Origin: Jacaranda mimosifolia | Lineage: Eukaryota > Streptophyta > Magnoliopsida > Lamiales > Bignoniaceae | NCBI GenBank assembly: GCA_018894105.1 | Contig: CM032117.1 | Coordinates: 41,588,501-41,652,500 of the forward strand | DNA: 64,000 nt | Direction of reading: 5' to 3' | Part shown: positions 11,076 through 22,479 of the stretch, piece by piece | Numbering within the stretch: position 1 is the stretch's first letter | How the letters are laid out: each line of letters begins with the position of its first letter | Made by a program: the position numbers and the translations under genes | The notes under the pieces: model-generated | Seen by the model: the letters and a program-made list of their open reading frames with translations, nothing else | The model's database searches: none | Told to the model about the DNA's origin: nothing

Positions 11076-12657
11076 ACCTAGACTAGAAGAAAGTGACGAT
11101 CACTTAAGCTTACCTGGCAAAGGATAGTACTCAAAAGAGACGTTTGTATAGTGTGAAACCACAGTCAAGAAAGTATTTGAGGATAGAAATGCCATCGGCA
11201 GCAACTTTGATGTGCAAGAGTAGGAGATGTCCCTCATTTAAATGATCCTGGGCACCTTATAATGTTTTTTCTTTCCCTTTATCCAGTAAGTGAAGTTTTA
11301 TTTCTGTTGATTTAGGCGAAATTTACGTTAAAAATTAGTTTCATTACGTTATGAAATTTTCTACACATTTATTTTCCCTTGACAAACAATAATTGCTTGT
11401 AGAAACAATAGTTCCATCAAACTCCCTAAATTGATTCTTCCATGGAACAACCTTTCCGCTGGAGTCCCTAGAAAATATCCTTTTCACTGGAGTTATGAAA
11501 TAGCTCTTTCCACCACTGGAGTCCCAAAGTGGCTCTTTCCATGGAAAGATCTTTCTACCGAAGTCTTGAAGTGGCTTCTTTTAGAGAGAGACTTTCTACT
11601 AAAATCCTAAAAAAGCCCATTATCAGCTCTCTTCTTAAGTATGTGGCACCCTTTAAGAAAGTCCAGTATCGGCTTCCTTTGGGAGTATGTGGCATTCTCT
11701 TAAAGGCCTACTTCAACTATTCTCAGAAGTATATGGCAATTGCTCTTGAAAAACTCGCTAAAAAAACACTTTGAAAAGCACCTACACAATTAAGTAATGG
11801 AAGCCCACCTTGAGTCCTTATGAAAAGGAAGGTGGCAACGTCTCAACATTTACAAATATCCAAAGAAAAATCTCTAAATCCAACGAATCCGCATATCACC
11901 TCGCACTTAATAGAAGTCTCCTAGACAACCTATGAACATGCTCTTTTCTTATCATAACACTCGAACTATCTTCTGTCTAAGCGCAAAATTAACTTTCCTC
12001 GCTTGGAGGACTCTACTTTGCACTAGGTGAACTAATCCCAACACAAGGGAGGACTCCACACCTCCATAAAGGAGCTTAATCACATGATACGCTCGTAGTC
12101 GCTTTAATTTTGTAAATGCATTAAAGTACTGATGGTACTTTATTAATTAAATTCTTTAAGTCCTCGAGTGATCATTGAAGGCATTGCACCATTGGCAAAT
12201 TCAATAAAAAAACATGAAAAAGAGCAATTGAGGAAGCAAAAAAAGATGCCATAGCTATGCGTCTGCACCCCTCGCAATCACTCGAGTTGAACACCTTGCG
12301 TGGGTGCCTAAGTCAGGTATTCTGTGCTAGACATCCGAGATGCATATTTTCTTTGATACTTAGCATCTTCATGCCTCGCATCACTTAATTCTCAAAGCAC
12401 AACCACGCAAGGTCAATGATCATTCAATTGGCTAACATTCAAATAAACATAAAAAACGTAAAAATGAAGAAACTTTATTGGAATCAAAGAGAGAGATAAA
12501 ATGATGTCCAACCAACAATTGGCTTCCAAAAGTAAAGAACAATGCAAAAGAAAAAACATGTCAAAATACTACTTAAAAATAGACTAGAAGATGTTAAGTA
12601 GGGTTCAGAATCTTAAATGCAAATTCTACTTGCTAACGTTACCATAGGCATAACATC

Positions 12658-12858
12658 TCACTCCTGTAGAGTTACAGCTATTGGTTCTTCCATCATCATC
12701 ATCATCATCATCTTCGTATCTACTACCTCAAAGAGCTTGTTAGAGCTATCATACTCTTTAACTGTATCCACACAAGCTGTGCTCACAAGTGTCCTCCCAA
12801 CAGAGGAATATAAGAACTTCTCCTTACTCTTCACCTTTTTAGCAAATATCACCTTCAA
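12658..12858 (-). other. Antisense open frame of 66 codons inside the gag-only element
   Basis: On the minus strand a lysine-rich frame (FAKKVKSKEKFLYSSVGRTL, then a run of Met from the (CAT)n repeat, then EEPIAVTLQE) ends before 12658. Upstream, another minus-strand frame (ATGGCGATGGTGAAACACTG, near 12955) leads towards it but is interrupted. It might be a captured host gene scrap or a decayed antisense ORF; I recognise no domain and it may be chance. Confidence 0.2.
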
Positions 12859-14406
12859 GCGCTTATACTTCTTTAGCTGACTCTTTCTTTTTCTAACTCT
12901 GCTGCCAAACCACTTTAGTTGTATCCTTCTTACAGTGTTTCACCATCGCCATAGTTTTCTCTGCTCAGTGAGACCTCTGTCCTACTAAGTTCTACCCTAA
13001 CTTCATGGGAAACTTTAATTTCACAAAGGAGGCAACCTGGCGTCCCTTGAAACTCTAACCCCCACAATAAAAACATAAGATTCTACAATACTACAAATAT
13101 AAAAGTCACTTCGTATTTAGCTAACACTTAGCTATTTAAAAAAAGACAATGGGGATTTTATAAACCACAATTGCCGAGATCCCTCTTAAAGATACCCAGT
13201 GAAAGATACCAAAGCTCTATGAAAAACGCTAGCTATTCGTAGAGTATAAAGCCTTGCTGAGGATTTTAATGAATTACCAAATCATTAGACCTCTACAAAA
13301 AATTCTATGTCATGCCTGATAGCTCCCTAGGCACCCAAGCACAGTAATTGGCACTCGAGCGCAATCTCGGGTGACCAAGAATGACATTAGGACCCTTCGT
13401 GCGATGCAGGAAGCCAGGCACGTCACCTGACACCCAACTAAGCAATTGCTGCCCCTCTACACCTTGTGGACACCATTTCTACATAGCCAACAAGCATCAT
13501 TCCCGAATTAAACCTATAAACTCCAATTCCGACTTAGTTGGGGACTTTAACTCAAATTGCATCATCCTTCAGGATATCTTGCTCTAAAGACATGACCATC
13601 ATTTAAGTTGATGTATCCTAAGAAGTTTTTACTGATTCTATTGAGTTAGATAACATCTCATGAAGGCTAGAATGAAGTAAAAATAAAGAAAATGAGAAAC
13701 ATGCCACCTCGAGAACTTTTCTATTAAATCATCAATGAGACATGTTCATCACAATCATATACTGAAAAGATTTACCTAAGTCCTTGACAAATGCAGTGCA
13801 AGATCTTTCAAAGACCTTAAGCGAATACAAGGCAAAAATTTGTCTAAGTTTTTGGATGAATGCAGTGACTAGTACGATGCCACCTAAAAAATGATAGGAT
13901 AAGAAAACCTATCAAACCTCAACTTAGACAAAACTTGAGTGGATGCAAGTTTAGACATAACTTGATCACCGAGATTACCTCAAAAAGCCTCCCGAGTGCG
14001 AAATGCCCTAAATAAAATTTCGTAAGTCGTTTGCAGAATGCGAACTTGGAGCAAACATCCACAACATCCTCAGGAACACTATCCTCATCCAAAAAAAATT
14101 TCTAAGCTCTTAAGTAACTTTGAAAATGCTTGAAAATACTTATACAACCATATAAAATGAAAGATATAGCAAGCTATCTTAATAACTCTTTATAGTCACA
14201 AAACAATTTCACAAAATATCTCAATTCACTATTAAATACAGAGCACTATCGGCAATCTCATAAAATTCTCAAAGCATAAAAAACTTCATGGCAAAGCCTA
14301 AGTCTTGCATAAATGTAGCACCTAACGCTGGTGCCACGCTGTATGCTGGCGCTTAACGCTCACAGCACAGCACTCAACACTGGCGCTTAGATTAAAAAAG
14401 AGATTT

Positions 14407-14475
14407 GTGCTAGCTAGGATTTAAACCTAAGTCGACACTGTGGTAGATACTATCCTACTACTAGACCACTAATGC
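14407..14475 (-). pseudogene. tRNA-Gly-like pseudogene
   Basis: Read on the minus strand the sequence starts GCATTAGTGGTCTAGTAGTA and ends GGTTTAAATCCTAGCTAGCA. This follows plant tRNA-Gly(GCC) along its whole length: start GCACCAGTGGTCTAGTGGTA, T-arm GGGTTCGATTCCCGGCTGGT. The A box is nearly intact; the B box has changed (GTTCGATTC to GTTTAAATC) and the anticodon position reads ACC instead of GCC, so it is not expected to be functional. It lies inside the gag-only LTR element. Confidence 0.7.
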
Positions 14476-15138
14476 AATGTTGTGAGTTGATTGATGTCAT
14501 TTCTTATGCAACATGAGAGAAATCAATCTTCCTCTATTTTTCCTTCTCAAAGTTAGATTCAAATCGGTTGTAACTTGAGTTGGGTCCTCTTTCTCGATAT
14601 TTCAATCCTTATGATTCCACTTGAAAATTCGTTTAAGTTCTAATAATTTTCCTAAGTCCTTAGATGATACAATGCAAAAAAATTTTAAGTCCACCCATGA
14701 TGTCACACTATCTCTTATCATAAGAGTGACTAAGTACCGCACCAAGGATAATTTTACCAGATGTCACGTGCTTCCTCGTGTAAATAAGAACAGATCTCTC
14801 TAAGAGAGCTCACCTTAAATCCCGCACTACCATGCGCCTCCCTACTGCAACACCCCATTATTATCATTGTAATAATACTTGAAACTTTTCTAAGTCCCTA
14901 GATGACTACAGGGCAAGACCTTTTTTAGCTCCTTATACATGAAATTCACCAAGTCCTTAGGTGAATGCTATGTTGAACTTGACCAAGTCCTTTGTTACGC
15001 GCCATGAATTCCACTCACTTGATTAAACAAACTAATAATATCATTTTTTATGAATTAATGTAAGATAATAAGCAACATAATACTTTATGTTATATCTTTA
15101 ATATGAAAATAAAATTTATCCTATCAAAATAGGGGGCT

Positions 15139-15485
15139 TGATAATATGAGTCATATGACCAATATTGGACTTAATGGTAATTTGGTAAATTTACCAAAAA
15201 AATGGATCCCAAAATTAATTAACTAAGCAAATGAGTTAGAGAGCCCAAAGGACAAGCCAAACCCATAAAGAGGGCAAAAAACCCTAATGGGTATAAATCC
15301 ATCAAAATTAAAATCTATTAATGTTAAGTTCCAAAGAGAAATGAGAAGTAAAAAATTATTTTCAAAATTTTTCAGAGTAGAAGAACCCTTGAAAAGAGAA
15401 AATTTCTCTGCGTGCATTCCTAAAAGGACGAGTTGACAACTACTACTTTCTAGAAAAGATCTCATTCTACTTTCGAGCAGCATCA
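15139..15485 (+). repeat. 3' LTR of the gag-only element
   Basis: Starts TGATAATATGAGTCATATG directly after the polypurine tract and ends GAGCAGCATCA. It is the partner of 9289-9643. By eye the two differ by substitutions and small indels at perhaps a fifth of positions, so the insertion is old. The stretch 15486-15685 between this and the next element holds nothing recognised. Confidence 0.85.
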
Positions 15486-15690
15486 ACAAGGAAATAGAAT
15501 CCTACTTGGAAACCTTTATTTGCAACTACAAAATCCTTGGTCGAGGTTAGTTGCTTTAACATTATCTTTAAGACTTTGTATGTTCTTTTGCAAGGCTCAA
15601 ATGTTCTGACAAATATTTCCCAAAATATGATAATTTTTTCCAGTTAAAGGTAGTACTCCGATTAATCACAATGGCAATTAAGTTGACTTG

Positions 15691-16387
15691 TGTTATAGCA
15701 GAAAGCTTGACCTCTCAGGTCCGGCTTGTGGAAGAAGTCGGAGTGGAGCCACAAGGGCTCCGCATTAAATGCAAAGGTGGCATCGAACCGCAGGAACTGC
15801 AGATCTCACGTTATACCCCAACCTCTAAACTCTTTTGGTTATTGTTACCACTTTGAACTGGGTCGTCGAGAGTGACCACGTGCTAGTTGAGGTCGGCAGC
15901 CGAACATCGAGAACATCAGATATGAGACAGACTGACGTAAGGCAAGATCCGTCGTATTAATACTATTCCCCACCGGTGACTCCTCTATATTAATTGTCAC
16001 AACACACACCATGCCATCTCATGTTGCCTCTAAGTACTATTCATCATAGGCGTGTCAAGGTGGTCCGGTGACTCAATGGTCAAAATTGCCCTCCCTAAAA
16101 GGCGCACTTAATACTGAAGATCAAGGTAGAAGGGTCACTTCAAATAGAAGCGCAACCAATATAAATACTCATGGTCAACATTCTAAAGAGGTATGTCCAT
16201 TCTAAAATGCACTCTTGCACTTAACCTGCCTTTTAAGCTCTCAGCTTAGTACTGATTTAAGCATCAGAGGGTTTTAGTCGGGGTCCATCTTGCAAGCCCA
16301 ACAGTATTTCGTGTTGCAAGTCGATCCAACCGAGTATACAGTTCAACCGCCTAGCGAATTCTTGAGGAGTATTTTCTTACATCATCA
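15691..16387 (+). repeat. 5' LTR of the gypsy element
   Basis: Pairs with 33122-33797 over its length. A TATA-like ATATAAATACTCATGG lies near 16160. The LTR is followed by ATTGGTGCTATTTGTGGGAA, a mutated form of the ATTGGCGC..TCTGTGGGAA primer-site region of gypsy elements. Confidence 0.9.
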
Positions 16388-16415
16388 ATTGGTGCTATTT
16401 GTGGGAAATAGGCTT

Positions 16416-17548
16416 GCAATGCAAAGGTGGTCAACACGAGATGGGCTCAGTCCAAAAGGCAGTAGAGGAAAGAGATGCCTAACCCAAAGCAAGTCTAACC
16501 TCAAATACTACAACCTCTGCGGCCCCAGGACCTACTACGGGTCAAGCCTCAACCTCAACAAGTCATCACAATCTCTTTGGAGCAATTGAATGAGATCATC
16601 AATTGAAAAATTGAGAGGGTAATCCAGCAATAGAGATAGCAATAGCCCACAGCAGTGATAAGGGCAACACATGAGCCCTGACCCAGATTAAGCGCCGCGA
16701 CAGAATGTAGCCCCTAAGCGGTATTAGCACGCCACTCAGTGCATCCATTTTACCCCCATCGAACAACTAGAAGAAGAAATAACTGACTTGGCAATTGACC
16801 CGCAACACTTTCGACACCCCAACGATCAGTTCAATCTACCCCAGGCAAACTATTAATGCCCAAAAAGGTTCGAACATAGAGAATAGGAAGAAGTCTTTCA
16901 CCAAGTGCAGCAGCTCAACTGATAGATAGATGAATTGTCCCAACCCAACTATTGTGTCATTGACGTACCTTATCAGTACAGGGAAAGAAGATCCCCATTT
17001 ATATAAGAAATTATTAATGAGAGAGTGGCTATTGACGCTAAAGTGCTCACTTATCTACTGCGGTAGAATAGGTCGACAAATTCGAACGAGCACTTGATAT
17101 AGTTTGAACACATTATGTAGCTACATGGGCATAATAACCACATCCACGCCAAGTTGCTGGTGATGACGCTCCAATGTGTAGCATTGGATTGGTTTGTTAA
17201 GCTAGAACCATGATCCATTGACTCCTACAATCACTTGTGCGATAAATTTCTATATTAGTTCGCTTGTAAGAGAAGGAGCAAGCTTCCACACACTCATCTT
17301 CACTCAGTAAAGCATAATGAAGAAGAATCCCTAAAAGACTTTTTCTCAAGGTTCAACAATGAAGTGCTAAAAATAGACAACCCGAGAGTCAATTTCCTTA
17401 TCGACATTTTGTTCATAGGACTTCACCACAGAGGGCATGCCAAAGCCCTGGCTCGAGAAAGGCCTCGCACCATGGAGGCCTTACTTGACCTTGCTAATGG
17501 ATTCATGAATTATCTCATGTATGGACACCTAAGCTTAGACAAAAAATA
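16416..17548 (+). pseudogene. Gypsy gag, decayed
   Basis: After the primer site an ATG near 16418 opens MQRWSTRDGLSPKGSRGK, in a frame that soon shifts. From about 17075 the Retrotrans_gag domain is readable across stops: NEHLI.FEHIM.LHGHNN, then LVMTLQCVALDWFVKLEP (family pattern F.LTLKG.A..WF..L.P), SIDSYNHLCDKF, ESLKDFFSRFNNEVLKIDNP and the tail ARERPRTMEALLDLANGF. This is the capsid part of gag. At least five stops lie in the path. The zinc-knuckle-equivalent region follows near 17770. Confidence 0.8.
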
Positions 17549-17749
17549 AAAAGAGAAGAAAGACTCTAGAGAGGACAAGACCAGCTGTGATAGGCACTGA
17601 TCCCCAATTAGGAGATTGACCAACCATACCCCATTGAACACATCGAGAAAGAAAATCTTCATAGCCATCCAATGCGATGACCTTTTGAAAAAATTGAGAA
17701 AATTGCCCAAAAGATCAGGAATGAAAGAATCGAACGAGTACTGCCAAAT

Positions 17750-18785
17750 TCTATAAGCACAAGGTGTACGACACAAATGATTACTTTCAACTCCAGGATG
17801 TGATCAAACGGCTGATTCGACAGGGATACCTGAAATAGTACATAGTTGTGCAAAGAATGGGGACCGATAATCAACCTCCAAAGAAGGAAAGGTCCAGAAA
17901 CTCACCACGATAGCTTGATCCTCAACCTTATCCAACCAAAGCAATCCCAGCTATTTGAGAAATAATTGACACTATCTTAGGTGGGCCCATGAGAGGGGAT
18001 ACCAAGATAACGAGAAAGAAGATCGAGCACACGCTTGAAAATTCATATCGAGCGAATATATTGCCCCAAGTTTCAATGAATGTTAAAGGTATCACATTTA
18101 AGGATGAGAATCTGAGGTACATCGCTAAGTTAGACGTTGAGAACAAACCTGACTCCCTGTGGTGATTTTCGCTAATATAGCAAACTACACGGTCCTAAAG
18201 GTGCTAATCGATCACGATAGTTTAGCCAACATCATCTTTTACCCAACCTTAGCCAAGATGGACTTGAGAAAGCTCATGTTCGATCATGTCAAGATACCGT
18301 TTGTTGGGTTTGGGGCTTTAGAGGTTATGCCGCTTGAATCCATCGAGATTTCGACCTCCCTTGTGATATAACCAAAGAGGTGAACCATGATGATTAAATA
18401 TTTAGTGGTCGACATCCCTTTCGCATACAATATCATCCTCAATCAATTGACATTCAACGATTTTCAAGCGATAGTTTTCGCTTATCACCTAAAATTAAAT
18501 TCTTGACGCCAGCCAGGACGGGAGAAGCCCTATGCAACGCCATCAAAGCTTAGAAATGTTACATGATCTCAGTCGAGGCTAGAGCAGCAAAGGAGCTGAC
18601 CCTAAAGCCCAACCCTTTCGTTGGATCTCTCGCTCCCCACTCGCAATGAAGAGGTGGAAGGGTAGAAGTGCAAGGTCGAAGATACCAAGGTCGAACATGT
18701 GGGAGAATTTAAAATAGCTAAACTCGAGCTGGGAAAACCTAAGAAATGCACCAAAATCGAGATCCAACTACAGCCAGACATAGAA
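17750..18785 (+). pseudogene. Gypsy aspartic protease region, active-site residue lost
   Basis: The segment at 18040-18370 reads PQVSMNVKGITFKDENLRYI, then VVIFANIANYTVLKVLIDHD, SLANIIFYPTLAKMDLRK and VGFGALEVMPLESIEI. This is the retropepsin-like domain of Tat-lineage gypsy pol (family pattern ILVD.GSS.D.LFY.....MG, then LYGF.G....P.G.I.L). The family triplet DTG or D.GSS reads D-H-D-S here, so the catalytic turn is altered. It is followed by a linker with the usual TGEALCNAIKA and CYM phrase. The frame is cut by stops and ends where the nested copia LTR begins at 18786. Confidence 0.75.
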
Positions 18786-20066
18786 TGCATGCCTAAGAGG
18801 GGATGAATTAGGCTAAAGAGATTTTAATACAGCGAAAGTTTATCACTCAAAATACTTTTTGGCCTTTCAAAAATTGTTTAAGTCTTTTGCAGAAAAACAG
18901 TTTTAGTTACTAACTGGAATTTACAAATACTAGTTAAGATACCAGTCAGACTAATGATAAGAAAAGTAGTAAAACAAATGTAATAAGATACTGGTATTTA
19001 TATAGGTTCGGCAAGCCTACGTCCTCTACCTAAACTTTCACGTAGGATTTTAAACATATCAAATTAATAAGTGTATAAGAATATTTGTACAAATAAAATA
19101 GTAATTTGATAGTAAGAAAAGTTTAAGGAACAGAAACACCATAGTAGGGTGAAAAACTAGCTCTTCACAAAGAGCTACACTGGAATCCTAGATGGGATGA
19201 GGTAAGTTCCAAAGCACTATGAGACGAGCTGCCTGTGAACATGTCTAGGGGAACTTCTACTATATTCACTTGCACAACTTCTGTGGACTGATGCACGAGT
19301 TGCTACCACTCCGTACGGCAATCTACAATCTCTCATTCCAGATCGGAATCGAGAACACTATGAAAAGTTCCAGATAATACCGCTCTATTGGTTTCTTCAC
19401 CAAGAGGTCCTTAGAGTAACCAAGAGCCAATTTGTTCTCTTTACGAGGTCCTTCGAGAGCAGGTACAACTCCTATCCCTCTTCACCACTAGGTCTTTCAA
19501 GACATAAACCACCTTGTCTTCGTCTCTCCAAGGTTCATCGAAGGCAACCTCCACTTGACCTTCTTCACCACAAGGTCCCTCAAAATCACACGTAGAGCAA
19601 GAAATTAGAAACAATTAAGAACAAAAACGTGTAAGAGAGTAAAACAACTTCTTAATACACTTAACAAAGTTCTCTCTTGACTAAGTGATTCACTTCTAAA
19701 AATGCTGCATAATTTCACTTTTATGTGCTTTTGTCCAACTGCTATAAGTTCTCACTAAGGCAAGAATTCATTGGAATTAAATAAAGAAACAAGCTAACTT
19801 TGGTAATCATGCATTTATACCTTAAACAACAGATGACTCAATAATTGCAGCATGATGTGATTTCTTTCCTAAGTTATAAAGTTACAAATGAAACTATAAT
19901 CTGTAGGAGATCTTTTATTTATGGAAAGTAAATTCTAGCGCATGATAGATTCCAACAGATAGCATATAAACAGATTCTAGTAGATAATATGCGTGCTATT
20001 CAGCGCATAATTCAAGGAGTAATTTTTTCATGATCAAAACAATATAAATCATTAAAAGGGTTAAGA
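18786..20066 (-). repeat. 3' LTR of the Sirevirus-like element (outer end truncated)
   Basis: Similarity with 26695-27906 begins at ATGCCTAAGAG (18789) and runs to AAAAGGGTTAA (20064). The outer terminus expected from the other copy (TGAGTGATTAT) is absent here and host gypsy sequence follows at once, which suggests a deletion after insertion. Confidence 0.85.
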
Positions 20067-20110
20067 ATCTCCCCATTTTTGATGATGACAAAATTTGAGT
20101 AGAGTGGAAA
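20067..20110 (-). promoter_or_regulatory. Polypurine tract region of the Sirevirus-like element
   Basis: Minus-strand sequence TTTTGTCATCATCAAAAATG followed by GGGAGATTC lies directly before the LTR start. Such a purine run primes plus-strand DNA synthesis in LTR elements; this form is characteristic of plant copia elements of the Sirevirus group. Confidence 0.75.
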
Positions 20111-20491
20111 GATATCACATGAACTCTCCATGTATATATGCCTAGTTTTGCTAGTTTATGCTCTCCGTGTCTGGGGTGATTGGTGTTTCTCCTATTCATA
20201 TACTCAAGAAAATAGCAGGCAAGCAACAGATAATAGCAGATATAATATATTGAATCATTAGGCATGCCCAAGCAGTAAAAAGAGTAATCATCCATGATAA
20301 GTTATTACATGCCCAAAATAAAAGTAAAAAGTAATCAAAGTAATAAGTTATTACAGGTCCTCAGAAAAAGTTTTTAGTTCCATCAAAATTCAAGAATAAC
20401 AAAAGCAAAGTTCCAGCAGCAGCAAACAACAGAAAATAGAAACAAGTTTGTCAAATTTCATATTCCCTCCCCTTTCATCATCAAAAGTAGA

Positions 20492-21950
20492 CTATGAGGC
20501 ATTCAGAAATGCCCTAACTTTTTCTTTCAGTTGAATCACACTAGCACGAGTGCAACTGGACTTGCAAAGAAGACATTCCAGCTTGTAGTCCACTGAATCA
20601 ACAAGTGTTTCCAGACGACCAGCAAGAGTTTCCACAGTTTTGCTAAGGTCATCTATCTTAGCCTCAAGATCTACATCAACTTTACTGACTTTCCCTTGAG
20701 CCCTTCTTGGTGTTTTAATCGAAGTGGGTCGAGCAGGGATGGATTCTTTAGACTCAGAGCTAATGGAAACTAAAAGTTTAGATTTGCGGGGGCAAAGCTT
20801 AATATTACTAGGAGTTCTACCAATTGCTCTAAACCACCCATCATTCTCAGTGTACTGAATCCTCATTTTCCTAAGGCTGGCGAGGTCTAAGACTTTATGG
20901 TCGTGCTCCCCCTCAATCCAGGCTTTCGGTAAGAAAATACCCTCATGTTTAAAGATGTAGGTGAGGATTATAGAAAAAGGAAAGAATCTTGGCTTGATAG
21001 GAGAAGGTGTAAGCCCTATATTTCAGAATTATGAAGCCAATGCTAACTGGTTCTTATCTAACAACCTTAGCTATCATGTAAAGACTCACGGTATTAAGAT
21101 CAGTGGAGTGACCACCATTAGATACCGGAGATGAAACACAATAAAACTAAGCATTTTGAGGAGCAAAATGTGTTCAATTTTTAGTTTGTTTAAGGCAGCC
21201 CCATCAGATAAAGAAAATTGCTTACCACCCCAAAATAGTTTTGTGATTTTGTCATAAGAAACATCAGCTTCAGACAAATATCCAAAGTTAAAGAACTTAG
21301 TTCCATTATTATGGAGATTAAGTATAAAATTCACTTTGGAGGAAGAAAGCACAATCATTTTTCCAAGAACATAGGACTTAACAGAAATATCATTTCTAGG
21401 CTCAATGAAAGTAAAATTTAAATACAATAGCTTCACCACATGGAGATAAGATCTTTCATCTAACTTCATAAAATTATCCCATTTCGTTTTGCAGACAAGA
21501 TCGATTGCAGAAGATTTGGGTAATGAATTAAAATCTACTGCTTTCCCCCTGTTTAGATTCTACCTAGAAATTTTCTGATGAAAACAATTTTTAGCCTCAG
21601 TAGAATGGAACTTGAGAGAGGAAGGAACCTTACCAAAGTTCCAGTTAGAAATTTCTTCAAGGTTAACTAGAGCTAATGACCTAGGGCTTGAAATTCCCTC
21701 ATTTGAACTGCTTAGTTTTTTAGGAGAACCCATAGGGGTGTCCTTATTACCGAGTTCTTCAGACCCCCATGGACTTTGGTTTGTCAGAGGATGATGATTT
21801 TTCATCATCAAAGATAGAGTCATTATACCATTTGAGCAGAAGATGGGCTTATAATACTTTGAGAGGAGCAAGTTCAGAGGAAGAATGAGGTACTTTCTTT
21901 TTCTTTGAAGTTGAAGGTCTAGATGTTTGGGTATTACCTCTCTTCAGCAT
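20492..21950 (-). pseudogene. Extra ORF downstream of pol (env-like position), decayed
   Basis: An ATG at 21950 opens MLKRGNTQTSRPSTSKKKKV. After stops it continues as WDNFMKLDERSYLHVVKLLY, LNFTFIEPRNDISVKSYVLG, LSSSKVNFILNLHNNGTKFF, and ends in a coiled-coil-like segment (LEAKIDDLSKTVETLAGRLE). The middle resembles the plant putative transposon protein domain (R.Y..LV..FY......), seen in the extra ORF of Sireviruses and in some gypsy elements. In some Sireviruses the ORF at this place has been called env-like. I see no signal peptide or membrane anchor, so an envelope role is not supported here. Its function in the family is unknown. Confidence 0.6.
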
Positions 21951-22479
21951 TTTGGAGAAGATTACAGATTAAAAAAAAATTGTAGTAGAGGTTTTCGCAA
22001 GGAAGATGAAGACACGAGTGAAAGGTTTTTTACGAGTGAGGGAGAAATAAATCACTTTTAGAAATAAGGAAAGATCTTGAAAGGAGTGATTTTGGAAACT
22101 TGATTGGTTTTAATCATAATGGCCAAAGATTTTGTCGAATAAATTTGGTAATGGGGGATGATCAGCATATGGTTTTTAAGAAAGAATAACTACCAAGTTT
22201 AAACAAGTTGGCAAATCCCGCCAAAATCAAATTTTGATCTAATTCCCAAATTTTCTCTTATGCATGCAAATTTCTTTTCTTCCAAAGCTTTAGTAAAAAT
22301 ATCTACAAGCTGATTCTCAGTGGAAACAAAATCAATTCAAATATCACCTTTGTTCAAATGATCACACAAGAAATGATGTTTGATCTCAATATGTTTTGTG
22401 CGTAAATGCAAAACTAGATTTTTAGAAATGCTAATAGCACTAGAACTATCACATAAAATGGGTATGCAGGGCAGATTAA

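Larger units (their letters stand above)
11220..15138. other. Non-coding interior of the gag-only element with short dispersed repeats
   Basis: No pol domain was seen. Between 11430 and 11590 a phrase like CTGGAGTCCC..AAGTGGCTCTTTCC recurs several times. From 13750 to 15000 the phrase CTAAGTCCTT.GATGAATGCAGTG recurs at irregular spacing. A (CAT)n microsatellite lies at 12691-12712 and a tRNA-Gly-like sequence at 14407-14475. An open frame on plus at 11529-11774 has no recognised similarity. Confidence 0.5.
9289..15485 (+). mobile_element. LTR retrotransposon with gag only (TR-GAG type)
   Basis: Two direct repeats of about 350 bp bound 6.2 kb. Shared blocks include TTAATTAACTAA.CAAATG, AGCCCA.AA.GA..(C)GCCAA.CCCATAAA and the ends TCTACTTTC(A/G)AGCAGCATCA. 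The 5' copy is followed by TTTTGGCACCGTCTATGG, matching the primer-site region of many plant gypsy elements (TTTGGCGCCGTCTGTGG). The 3' copy is preceded by a polypurine tract (AAAATAGGGGG, 15127-15136). A decayed gypsy gag follows the 5' LTR. No protease, reverse transcriptase, RNase H or integrase block could be found in the remaining 4 kb. No matching 5-bp flanks were found. The gag-only layout with intact ends matches described TR-GAG non-autonomous elements; it could also be a full gypsy element with pol deleted. Confidence 0.75.

Noticed and set aside
12617..12880. Poly-Ile / poly-Met frames
   Set aside because: Caused by the (CAT)n microsatellite; only the flanking antisense frame is mentioned, with low confidence.
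20492..21950. Envelope gene of the Sirevirus-like element
   Set aside because: No signal peptide or membrane anchor seen; only the position is env-like.
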